Made by a program: the position numbers and the translations under genes. The notes under the pieces were generated by a model. It was not told where the DNA came from. It saw only the letters and a list, made by a program, of their open reading frames with translations, and did not search any database. A DNA stretch of 57,500 nt from Cristatella mucedo. Taxonomy: Eukaryota > Bryozoa > Phylactolaemata > Cristatellidae. Positions 33,301-43,939 of this stretch are shown one piece after another (the first letter of the stretch is position 1; each line of letters begins with the position of its first letter). The stretch covers positions 1,822,501 to 1,880,000 of the forward strand of contig WPIO01000074.1 of NCBI GenBank assembly GCA_009760855.2. Reading direction: 5' to 3'.

Positions 33301-35590
33301 TTGAGCGGTTCAGTGTGTTAATACCATAATTGTAATTACAACTTGAACCAACTGTAACGCAAATTTGTAATCAGTAGTCTGAATTGTACAACGATAAAAC
33401 CAACAGGCTGTTGAACCCTTATAGATATTCACTAAGTGGAAGTGCTGGTCAGTAGGAGTCGTGGTAGCTGCACGATTCATAGAGCGTGCAAGCTTGCACG
33501 AACTCCAGTGATTATTGGACATATACAGCTCCGTAGGCTTACAAAATGGCGATTGCAGATAGTGCCGTGCTCTTTTAATTGCCCGGTCTCCGTTGTTACC
33601 CCACTGCCTATTAGTCTTCCTGCTGACGATGGCTGAAACTTCTCTGGGGACCTTAGTGGGACTCAAGATAGTTCAGCCACGCAACGGTCCTAACCTTAAA
33701 GTCTGACTCATGACGTCTTCTCCGGATAACGCTAGTAAGACAACTTTGAACGCTGCAGCAGCTGAAGTGTAGAAGACGCGTGAGTAACGACAGCCCTAGG
33801 GACCCACCATTAAATGCACCTTTACACACGGCGGGCAGTAGTAATGAAATACTAATAATAATACCTTGTTACCGCGCCCTCAAAAAACTCGTTCACTCAA
33901 TAGGAACTTTACATTTACTTGCAGCAAGAGAAGCCGTCCAGGGCTCGAAACCGATAAAGCACCCGCAGCTCGCCTTGAAATCCTTAGTGGCGCTTCGGTG
34001 AGCTAAGGTAATAGCGCCAACGGTAAGAAGAAGACAGCCATACAACCTGGCACAACATATAGGCGTGAGGCAACGCGTAAAGTCACGGTCAAGTGCAAAT
34101 GCTCTAAAAAGGCGAGCGCTTACAGAATTTCAGCACGTCTGCGTGTTTCGCTGAGCGATGACGCCGAGTGCCATCGACTAGCAGGAATTCCAAGGCCACA
34201 GTCGGACAAGATCACAGCGTTCCGTGGCTCTCCGGTTTTTATTCCTGCGCTTATCTTGTCAACTCTCGGATTGAGCTACAGTCCACGGCCCATGGTGGCA
34301 GCAATGTGGGCGAGGCACTGCGCGTGTCGGCCCTGCACGTCTTAAGCTTTAATATATAGGGCCAGGCACTTATGAGTTGCCCAAAGACGAAAGGGCAGCG
34401 GCTGAAGGAAGTGGTGGTCGCCCTGTTCTCTCCTTTATTAAATGACTCGGAGGCTTTGTGTTGGCCAAAATTGTACAATTTTGTTATTTATATTAAGTTA
34501 TTTATGTGGTGTTGTTCTGACGCTTGGTTTGTGAGCGAAAAAATGGCGTAGCTGCAAGTCTTCGTCTTGCTTGGCGACTGCTTCAGCCGAATTGATTAAA
34601 AGCAAAAATCGAGCCGACCACGTATTGGCGGCAGCCGTTTAAGGCCGGTTACTGCGAAAGTAAATGGTCGTACATCTGAGGTGCCGCTTGATGCCCAATG
34701 GGACATTTCGAACATTTGTGTCCGTGCTCAGATCAATTGCTGCGTTTTACACTGTCCAAGCTGCCCAGAATAAAAATAATGAGTACGCCTGCCGCTAAAT
34801 CACCAGAACATTCAGTTTAATGACGCTTTTCGCTTTGGTATCTGGGGGTGTTTACTAAAGGTGCGCCAATGTTAAAAGCAGTAAATAACTTGCGAAACGT
34901 CTAATAGGTGAGCTACTGGTTGAATTCTTCATAAAAAGAGCACGAGGCGATCACATCTGACCGAATCTTTACCTCGGTCAAGGATTTTGGGGCTAGTCAC
35001 CTCTTGCTGCCGAACTAGCTTGGATCCCTTCCCAGATTGTGTATCTCTGGCGACCAGGTCTTCCAGCACCCTCATTCAGCTATTTTTAAATAGCAGCAAC
35101 CATCAGATACCCCTTAATTTAAGCCCAGCTTGAAGCTTTATCGACAGGGGTAATTAAATTCAGGTCACGGATCGTTCGCGTTCACGTGTACTTGATTTGG
35201 TACGAGACATCTGTGCTGGTTTTGCAGCATGAGCAACTTTGTTGCCTCTCCGTAATTGCCAGAGTGAATTCCACGTGGCGATACTTTGCGCTTAAGAAAT
35301 GATGAAGAAGATCAGAACTTTAAAATTGTGACAACCTTTAGCCTAGCCATGTGACGCCTGCATTACCAAAACTCTCCTACAGCTTCGTGCGGGTAGTTCA
35401 AGAACTGTATTAGCTACTTAATCAGGTCACCTTACTTTTCTTTAGTTTTTTAGCACGACATTACGTGAGCAGCAGACCGCGTGTTATAAATATATTATGC
35501 ATCCACTGTGGCCAAGAGATTCTCACTTTCACAGGCAGTTTTGCGGCCCACTTCCGCATTGTTTAAAAGAAGTAAGTACGAGTAGAAACG
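33301..35590. other. Right part of block T, conserved between units B and C
   Basis: Colinear with 40,570-42,660 in unit C. A minus-strand frame at 33,666-33,310 (118 codons) is only partly kept in C (shared ARS.NRAA and TD). AAAATGGCG occurs at 33,542 and 34,542 and at the matching places in C (40,803 and 41,946). I see no spliced gene, and conservation may simply reflect recent duplication. Confidence 0.4.
33843..33928 (-). mobile_element. LINE-alpha tail scrap
   Basis: AATAATAATA followed by a diverged ACTTGATAAAGCGCCCTCAG-like block and TTTACATTTACTTGCAGCAA. It is a very short 3' end remnant. Confidence 0.5.
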
Positions 35591-36815
35591 TCTTAGCGTG
35601 ACTTCGTTGGAAAACAGGAGAGATGTATATCTCGTGAAGCTTTGAGAAAATGCAGCGTACCAGTAACAGCGAGGGATTTTTTTTGCTTTGCATATGTGGC
35701 CTTAGTGTGGCTGGGAGATTTCAGTTCAAGCTATGCATTTGTATCCAGCAGCTGTAACGGGCTTCAGCCAGTCCATGAGGGTTTTTGACATTCGCAAACC
35801 AGGCAGTCTTGTTTACCGACGGCAGGTGGAAATTCTGGAACTGCCGCTATTGTGCTAGGCTGCAGCTAATTAGGCCCGTCGCAGCTTTCTAAACAATTCT
35901 TTCGAATAAAGCTATAATTGCTGACGGCTACATGTAATGCCCGATGGCCATATATACCCAACCGATTTCCGTATAAATGCCAGAGGAAGGCTGCTTGTCA
36001 GAGATAAGTCTCCTGCTCGGTGTAATTGTCAATAAAAACGTCGTCCACCGCAAGTGCCTATAAAAATTTCGTAGTTGTGGCAGCCGTTTTAGCAACTGCA
36101 GAAAGCAGCAGCTATTGGCAATAGTGTTTGAGGTACCTGCAGCCTGTAGCTGCCGACGGCGTACAGCAGAGCTGCATGCTGCAGGCAGCGAACAGCAGCA
36201 ACGGCGATCGGCTGATTGGCCAGCAACAGAGTGGACTGCCGAAGAGCGGTCTCTAGGCATGCAGGGGGCCCGGTGGGCATCAGGCGGCAGAAAGAAGGCG
36301 GCGATGACCCTGCAACCGGAAGTCACGCGGATGGGCGCACTGCTACGCGCAGGAAACCGGCAGCAGGCGTCTCGTGGCAGGTATTCACCTGCACGCTGCA
36401 GCAGCCGAGGCAGCAGAGGCAGAGGCAGTCGCAGCAGAGGCCGCAGTGGCAGATGTGCGGCAGCGATTGCAAATGCAGCGGCCGCAGAGCAGCGGCAGCA
36501 GCAAAGCGGCATCAGAGGCTGAGCTAGAGTCCCGCATGTGGAAAGGGAGGCCATTCGGCTGGTCGAGCAGCTGTAGTTGCATAGTGACATGGCGTCTTTG
36601 TTAGATGGAGCATTAAATAGGAGTTTCCCGAAGTTTTAACGGTGAGCGCTCTCAGTAAATGTAACGAATATGCCACCTATTGAAAAGGCTAAACGGGGCG
36701 GGTAACGATAGTTCGCCGCGAGCATTGTCGAAGCGCAGCTGTCAAGCGACGTCAGCACACGCACACTTCGCATATGTAAACACACTTTGGTCAGTGTGGA
36801 TTGGCCACGTGTGCG

Positions 36816-36821
36816 TTTATT
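36816..36821 (-). terminator. Poly(A) signal of copy C
   Basis: AATAAA 38 nt beyond the TGA stop of copy C, in the same conserved context (CGCACACGTGGCC) as in A and B, where the hexamer overlaps the stop. Confidence 0.7.
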
Positions 36822-36858
36822 CGGCCGAACGCACTGGCACGATAGGAGGCACATCGAC

Positions 36859-38072
36859 TCATTGAGTATTCAGCGAGTGAATCAGGCACACGCCTGCGAC
36901 GCCCTGCGACAAATCTGATATCGGGAGCGGCAGCTTTGCCTGCACGCTCGCGGCGGGCACGTCCGACAGTTGAGTGAGCGATCGTGGCTGCTCCAGGAAG
37001 CGCCGATCTTCGTCGTCCAGCACTGGCACCAGCGTGGCGATCGCTATCGGACGCGGCGACGACACCAGCAGCGGGACTTCGACGGGCGGCAGATAGCCCG
37101 TGCGGGCATAGGTCTGGCGAAGGCTCAAGGCCGTTTGGATTTCAGCCATCCAGTCGTGGGCCGCCATCACCCATCGCCGGTCGATGAGCGGCAGCGGCGG
37201 CGGCTGCGGCGGCGGTGGCATCTGCTGCGAATGAAAGCGAGCGTGCGGCAAAGCCTAAGCTTTTGTGCTACGGTGGCGGTCGCCACGGCACCACCTTTCG
37301 GCGAGAGTGAGTAGCGTTCGCGCGATGCGACCCGCGGCGTGAGACCTCGGGCGCCGTTGGCAGCTGAAAGTCGGTGGAACGGCCGTCGTCCGGCTGACGC
37401 CGCGAGTGCGCACGTCCGGCTCGTGAAGGTAGTGGACAGGCAAACCGGATGCGGCCTGCCACCGCCACGGCGGAGGCGGCGGCTGGCTGACAGAGCGCGT
37501 AGCGGCGGCACGCGAGGCATGCTGAAAAAAACTCCGCGCACCGAAGAATGCGAGAATGCGGCAAAGGGGCAAACTCCTACCTGGCGCCGAGCATCCGGTC
37601 GGTGCAACGCGGGCGAGCGGTTGGGCAAGCGGGCGCTAGCTGCGATCGCTGGACGATAAACCAATCGAAGGGTCTATCCAAGGCCGATGTAAGCCCTATC
37701 GAGGTATTGGAGTCGCTCTGGGCTAAAGTCGGCAAGCTAGAGCTGGACGACGCGCACTTTTGTGCCGCGTGAGGTGAGGAGGCGGCGGGGCGGGGCACAC
37801 AAAGCGGGCCGCTGTAGGTAGCGCTGTAGGGCCGACCGTTCGTGGCGAGAGAGGAGCACCGCCGAGCGAGAGGAGCAGGCGCTCGCCCAGGGCGAGCAGG
37901 CGGCGGGGTGGCGGCGAGCCCGCCGTCAATCGCGACGTCGCATCGATTTACGTCGATCGCGGTCGATCGCGATGGCTACGATGACGTCACCGCCGCCACT
38001 CAATGCGAGCAATGCCGAACCGAGGTTGGCTTCCGCGGCGTTTACCTGCTTTTTACTCGCTCGGCCCGGCAT
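36859..38072 (-). CDS. Tandem-family gene, copy C (unrecognised, spliced, 129 aa)
   Basis: The model is exon 2 CDS 38,072-38,046 (MPGRASKKQ), intron 38,045-37,222 (824 bp, donor GTAAACG, acceptor TTTCATTCGCAGCAG, phase 0), and last exon 37,221-36,859. The first of two tandem CAGs could be used instead, adding one Gln. The N-terminal part is Pro-rich (MPPPPQPPPLPL). The core follows: TGYLPPVEVPLL, then VPVLDDEDRRFLEQPRSL, then ASVQAKLPLPISD, then GVAGVCLIHSLN. The stop comes earlier than in A and B. It sits in the most GC- and CpG-rich unit. No domain is recognised, and the function is unknown. Confidence 0.7.
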
Positions 38073-38103
38073 CCTTTTCCCAGTCAAGTAAAGCGAATAG
38101 GAT
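38046..38103 (-). other. Exon 2 of copy C
   Basis: A 58-nt exon with acceptor CTTTTATCTTCGCAG and donor GTAAACG. It holds 31 nt of 5' UTR (with an in-frame-irrelevant TGA) and 27 nt of CDS. Confidence 0.65.
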
Positions 38104-39466
38104 CTGCGAAGATAAAAGGAAAAGTTATTACCAGGTACGCGACAAAGGCGGCATTACTGCAAGGCGTTCGCGCGAAAAGCGACTCCAGTACCTAATATCC
38201 GGTCGACTAGCAATTACGATCCTGACGGGACTGGTAGAAATGCTTTCCGACCCTATAGGCGAGAAGCCAAAATGTTTAGGCCTAAATGGGTGGGCTAGTG
38301 ACCCTTGCGCTCCCCCAAGACTGGAGATGTTTGCCCCAGGATATCGAGACTTCCCTCTGCCCATCCGGGGGAAGGGGGGGGGGAGAAATTGGCTCCCCCA
38401 CTTGCTCCATGGCTCGGCCACTGCCGCCCTCCATGCTCGCGTCTTTCGCGGCATTCGACCGGTCAATGCTGACCGCGCGTTGGCGTTCCGGGTCCATGCT
38501 ACGCATCAATCGCCGGCTGGGCGCGCGACGCAGGCGGGTTTGGGGTTAGGCACACGGCGGAGAAGGCAAGTGCCGCTATAGGTCGATGGCAAGGCAGCGG
38601 ATGGCGGATGGGAGGCATGAGGAGCCATCTGGTGAGCCGGTAACCTGACGCGGCTGCCGAGTCCATTCATCGCTAATCGTTGCCATTATCCGGCGTCCGG
38701 CCCGGCGAGCCGCTACTGTAAGATGGCGGCCCGCCCCCCTTCTCGGCCGAGCACAAAAGCCAGCCGGAGCGACGGCGCTTCCGAAATGGCTACCAGTGAA
38801 AGCTGCCTTCTCGAGTTTGGCGCCGAGAGAGGAAAGCCATAGCGCAGGCGAACGCAATTCGTTTAACTCGGCAGGCGCGCCGACCACTTGAGCGCACCGC
38901 CGGCGCCGACGGAAGTCCGCGCGAACTGGCGGCAGGGAATCTTCCGATCGCACCGGCTGCTGCGAGCGCGACTAGAACGCGGCCTAAATGCGCAGGTCCC
39001 TTCTTTAGGGATCCGAAGACCTCGAGGTTCACGCGCAGACCGTCGGTTAGTGGCGGCAGCGTCTCCGTCACTCGCCGGCGCGCGCTCAATCGCTCTGGCC
39101 CGCCAGCCCGCTCGCACGTGCGCCGCGCTTCCGTCGCTGGCTGTTCGCCGCGGCGCCGCGGCGCTCGCAAGCGTGTCCCGCGGCGCCGCCGGAACGCCCG
39201 CGAGGCGCAATACGCGGTCGCCACGCGGCCTTAGACGACCGGGAGCGGCGGCGGGGGGGGGGGCTGGGCGGGCGACCGAACGGCGGCGGCGGCCGGCGAC
39301 GCCGCCGCCAGAGAGGAGACGCGCTGGCCTGGAGGGGCCGCCGACGCCACCGCGGGCGACGGCCGCTCGCGGTCGCGCTCTCGAGCGGTCGAGACGAGAG
39401 CGAAAGGAGCAACCGCTCAGCCAGCGAGCGCGCGCGTACACAGTTCGCGGCGAGCGAAGGGCCTAC

Positions 39467-39700
39467 CTTGTCGCTGGCGACTGGCGGGTGAGAGATGCGG
39501 ACAGCCTAGTTCTGCACTAAGCCGCGAGTGAGCCAGCTGCGCACGCGGCAACGAACACAAAAGAACAAAAGGTTCCGGAAGAGCCGACGCTCGCGCGAGG
39601 GCGGTGCCTGAAGGGGCGGTCGAGCCTCGAATCGCGCCCCGGCGCACCGCGTCCTACTACGACGCGGTGCGAGCGCCTTTGCAAGCGAAAGGTAAGTTTT
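39467..39700 (-). other. Probable first (5' UTR) exon of copy C
   Basis: Ends at 39,467 with donor GACAAG then GTAGGCCC, the least conserved of the three donors. It contains the AAAAGAACAAAAGGTTCC block (plus strand, 39,558). It lies in a CpG-dense stretch (38.6-39.7 kb) that looks like a promoter-associated CpG island. Confidence 0.4.
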
Positions 39701-41519
39701 GTTCTCCAACTAGCGCGAAGGGTAGCCCTCTGGCTCACCGAGCGTCATTTATCCGCTCGCGGGTTGACGAACGCGAAGTGGGGTATAGCAGCGATGGCTC
39801 TAGGCGCGGTGGCGACGTTCAGCTGAACTAGCCTCGTTACACCCCAGCACTCGAAAGCTGCCGAACGAATGTGCTCCGTCGCGAAATATGAACGAATATG
39901 AACCGTCGCCGTCAAGCATTCGGGACAGCATCTCTTTCTGAGTAACGATCTGCCGGCTTTGAGTGCCGATAAGCACTCCGCCGCCATCGGTCGCCTTCGA
40001 GGCAACTCCGAGTGCAGTCGCGCCACCCATTTTTCAAAGAGTGGCCCTCTGAAAAACTAGTCAAGGCCACTCGGTCAAGTTATCACAGCGAATTCGGTCT
40101 CGTGAGCGCGTAATCGGCAGGTGAAACAGCGAGCGAACGGTACGCCAAGAGAATAAACTGTTTACAGCTGCGCGACACGTGAACCACAGTCCGAAATGAA
40201 GCGTACACGAAGGAAAGTAACACTACGCCTTGCTAGCTAATTTTTGAAATAGCAGTAGCCGCTAAACAAAGTAGACGGAAAAGCGAATGAGCGGGGGGGG
40301 GGGAAGGTAGGATGACATCCTTACAGCTGAGCCGAAATCCGTTAGTTCCCGATCGCCGATCGGAATAAAATAGTAGTGCGTCTAAAGTGCACTTAAGGGC
40401 TTCCTCGAAGAGCTCGGAAAGAAATCCACTACGCTCCAAGAACTGGCCGTGAAACGCTCAGAGAGTGAGACTCAAAAAGACTCTTTCGGCGGGCTTAGCC
40501 TCAGTGATGCAACATCCGCATTTAATCGGCTTGCACTCTAAACTAGAGAAAGTGATGCGACAGTGGAACATTTCAGTGTGTTCTACACCATAATTATCCT
40601 TTTAGCTTGAGCTGACTAGAACTCACACTTTTCCATCATTAGCCTTGATCATATAACAGTAAAGGAAATAGTTTTTAAATCCCAATCGACACACTAAGTA
40701 AAGACAATCGGTAGCCATAGTCATAGCTGCACGATTCACGGAGCGTGCGAATTCGGGATAACTCCAGCGATTAGTATGAGCGTTCAGCTTCGGAGGCTCA
40801 CAAAAATGGCGATCGCTGACAGTCCCGTGTCCTTTTAATCCCCCCCCCGATCCGGACTCCGGCCGTCATTGACTACAGGTCTCCACCCCAGTGACGGCTG
40901 CTGCTTCTCTGGCCAACCGTGGACTCAACCTTAGTGGACTCAAAATAATTCAGCAGCGCAACAATGTTAGCCATGAAATTTGACCTAATAAGTTTTCTCC
41001 GGATAACGCTCGTAGAACAACTTTGAGCACAGTAGGAGGAGAAGTTACATAGGCGTGTGAGTAACGACAGCCCAAACGACCGGCGATTCAGTGTGCTTGT
41101 ATATGCAGCGGATTGAAGGAGGAAACCGCACACGCTTGCAATACACAGTCGTCAAGCTGCACACACAGTCCAGATAGGGTATCAAATGTTGCGCACATAT
41201 GTGACTATCTACTTGCAACGTGTTTGCACGTTCTGTCGAGCAACGACACCGTGCGAAATCAGCTAACTTGGTTTACAGGGTCATGGTCAGGGACAGCTTG
41301 CTTTCGCTGGCTCACTTCTCCTTGGTGCACTGCAGCGCCTTCCGCAGGCCTGAGTCTTGGAAATATGGGCAAGGTGCCTGCACATCTCGACCGTGCTCGT
41401 CTTGAGAGTTTCAGTACAACAGCAGGTCATTCTGTATTACCCCGAGGGTGGGGAAAGGAGGGCGATTGCCAGAGGGAACGGCAGTCGCCATTTCCTATCT
41501 ACCACAGCTAAGCAAAACG

Positions 41520-41870
41520 AAGCGTTAATTTAAGATAAAAATTAAAGCTTTAATTTAATTTAAATTAAATTATATATAAGCATATAAGTTATAAATTATA
41601 GTTCATAATTAATTATATTATATTTTAAATAAACATATAACAATATTATATAATATTAAATATTAATTATATTAATAATAATGAATAATATTAATAATAT
41701 TATATAATTATTTATATCATTAAAATTAAATTAATAGTTATAATTACTCATTGATTATTTCAAGCTTATGTAATTTAATTCAAGTATATATACTTTAAAT
41801 TGAATTAAATTAAACTTTAAATTTAAGCTACACAAAATGAAGCCTTTTAAACGTGTAAACAAAACGAAGC
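41520..41870. repeat. AT-rich low-complexity insertion
   Basis: TTAAATTAAATTATATATAA-type sequence interrupting block T of unit C. Unit B is continuous at this point. Confidence 0.8.
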
Positions 41871-42689
41871 TTTTGTGTTAGCCGATGTTGTGCCCTTTTT
41901 GTGAGCACATACTGCTTGGCTGCGGCCCTTGCTTCACGAGCACTACAAAATGGCGTAGCTGCCAGACTCCGTCTTGCTCGGTGACTGCTTCAGCCGCATT
42001 GGTTGGACGAAAACAATCTCAAGACCAATTAACCGCAGTTTTTGTACTGCGAAAGCGAACGGTCACAGATCTGCGATGCCACTCGATGCCCCATCGGACT
42101 TTGGCAAACCTGGCGATCCTTATCGGATCGAATAAACCGCTAAAACAGTGTCCAGGTTGTTTAGAGTAAAACCAACTACGAGTACGTCTACCCTAAAACC
42201 ACACGCCATTCAATTTGGATATCTCACTTCGGTTTGCCATCTGAGCTATTGTTCGCTGAAGGGTCGCTAATTTTTAAAACACCGACCAACTTGCAAAATG
42301 CTAAATTAGTATAGCCACTGTTTGTATTTTTCCTAATACAAGCGCAAGAAAAATTCTAAATGACCAAGAGTTCACCTCGGTAAAGAGTTTTAGGGCTATT
42401 AATCTATTGCTGGAAGACTCGCTGCTTTTTCCCTAAAACGTTTATCTCTGTCGACCAAGCCTTCCAGTGCCCCCCTACCCTGCAGCCTGTCTTTTATTAG
42501 AAGCCAATGGCAGAGTTAAGGTCCGATTCCCCGTCGCCTAAGCCCGGCCACGACTATTATCTACAGAGAGAAATTTGTTCAGCTAGCGGATCATTTCGCG
42601 TTCATGCGCACTTGATTTGCCAAGAGACTTCTGTGCTAGTAATGAAACGTGAGCCACCTGGTTCCCTCTCTGTAATGGCAGCTGATATC

Positions 42690-43515
42690 CTGTAATTGCA
42701 GCCATAGGCTGGGCTACAGCCAATTAAGCTCGCCTGCAACTTTCTAAAGGAGTCTGTCAAATCAACCTATCGTTCCTTTCTTCCATGATTATTGCCAGTT
42801 AGCCGGCTTGCCCCTCGACCGCTTTATGGGAATGCCAGTGCAATTTCCATATATGCCAGGGCAAGGCCGCTCGGAAGAGGTCGGTCTTCAAACTTGCTGT
42901 AAATGTCAATAAAAATGTCTTCCACCACATTAGCCCACAGATGTGCCGTAGTTGTAGCAGCCGTTTTGGCAACGGCAGAAAGTAGCAGCTATAGGCAATA
43001 GGTAGCTGCAGCTTGTAGCATTTGACGAGGCGCAGTAGAGCTGCAGACAGCAGGCAGCAAACAAAAGCAGCTGTGATCGGCAGAGAGGCCAACAACAGAG
43101 TGACCAGCTGAAGAGTGCATCAAGGCTGCCAAAGAAGGCTGCGAGGAGCTTGCGACTGGAAGTCACCTAGCTGGAAATCTAGAGGCAGGAAGCTAGCAGC
43201 GGTGTCACGCTGTACGAAGTCACATGCAGACTGCATTAAGCAGAGGCAGCAGCAGAAGAGAGGCTGCAGTAGTGGCAGCCAAAAGGCAGCAGCGTCAGTG
43301 GCAGTAGCACTAAAGAGGCAGCATCGGCAGAATGCCATTGAGAATGCTGAGAAGCAGCAGCAGCAGCAGCAGCTGCTGAGCTGCTACTATTTACTATAAC
43401 TCGAGCAGCTGCGGTGGAAGAGCAGCGTGGGATTCTCTTGGACAGGCCATTAAAAGGATTTCCCGGCAGTTCAATTGTAAGAGCTCTCTGTAAAAGCAAC
43501 GACTAAACCAAGGAC
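42690..43515. repeat. Block P fragment, unit D
   Basis: A diverged third copy of block P. Shared words are GTCAATAAAAATGTCTTCCA, GCAGCCGTTTTGGCAACGGC, CTGGAAGTCAC and GGATTTCCCG. No last exon of the family follows. Instead about 350 bp of unrelated sequence lead into the satellite. Confidence 0.7.
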
Positions 43516-43935
43516 TTCGCTTGAAGCTTTTTTGGCAGATCTTGTCGTTTAACGCCAAACGCTGCAATACACGGGATATTCTTGGCAATTCTTCAGTTCA
43601 TTCTTCTAGGCAAGGTTACTTTTGACACGTGTGCTTCAACAGAGCTTTTCTGGTCACCCTGTTTGTCTCCTGGATCAAGCACAGACTAAGCACAGCAGAA
43701 ACCAATCTTACACATATACACATCATTCTGCGCTACAGGCGCATGATGGCAAGCAAGCCACTAAGACCAGCATCAATCAAGTTGAAGCAGCCGTATGCCA
43801 ATTCGGCCGAAGGAGGTCTATGCTGTTCGTCTCAATGCCTACATGAAAAGAGCTTACTTATAGCCTCCTCTCTCCTTACTTCTTTCTCGCTGTCTGACTT
43901 TCTCTGCGGGTCTTTCTCTGTCACTGCCTAACATT
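43516..43935. other. No recognisable gene
   Basis: A transition between unit D and the satellite. Short overlapping plus-strand frames (up to 100 codons) run into the CT-rich sequence. Confidence 0.4.
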
Positions 43936-43939
43936 GTCC

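Larger units (their letters stand above)
25850..35590. repeat. Segmental duplication unit B
   Basis: The order is block P (25.85-27.2), last exon (27.35-27.75), exon 2 block (28.3-29.2), GC-rich first-exon block (30.2-30.7), the block shared with A (31.01-31.45) and block T (31.5-35.25, matching 39.7-42.66 in C). It carries insertions absent from C: LINE-beta at 29.52-30.17, AT-rich DNA at 30.78-31.0, and LINE scraps at 32.1 and 33.84. Confidence 0.8.
35590..42680. repeat. Segmental duplication unit C
   Basis: The order is block P (35.6-36.67), last exon (36.86-37.22), exon 2 block (38.05-38.95), GC-rich first-exon block (39.2-39.7) and block T (39.95-42.66). It is free of the LINE-beta insertion and so shows the uninterrupted order. 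It carries its own AT-rich insertion at 41.52-41.87. Confidence 0.8.

Noticed and set aside
22706-38509. GQRE..ISWG-like peptide in the exon 2 flanks of the units and the relic
   Set aside because: A second frame of the same DNA gives an equally conserved peptide (M.RGKSRYPG), so this is DNA-level similarity of duplicates, not evidence of coding.
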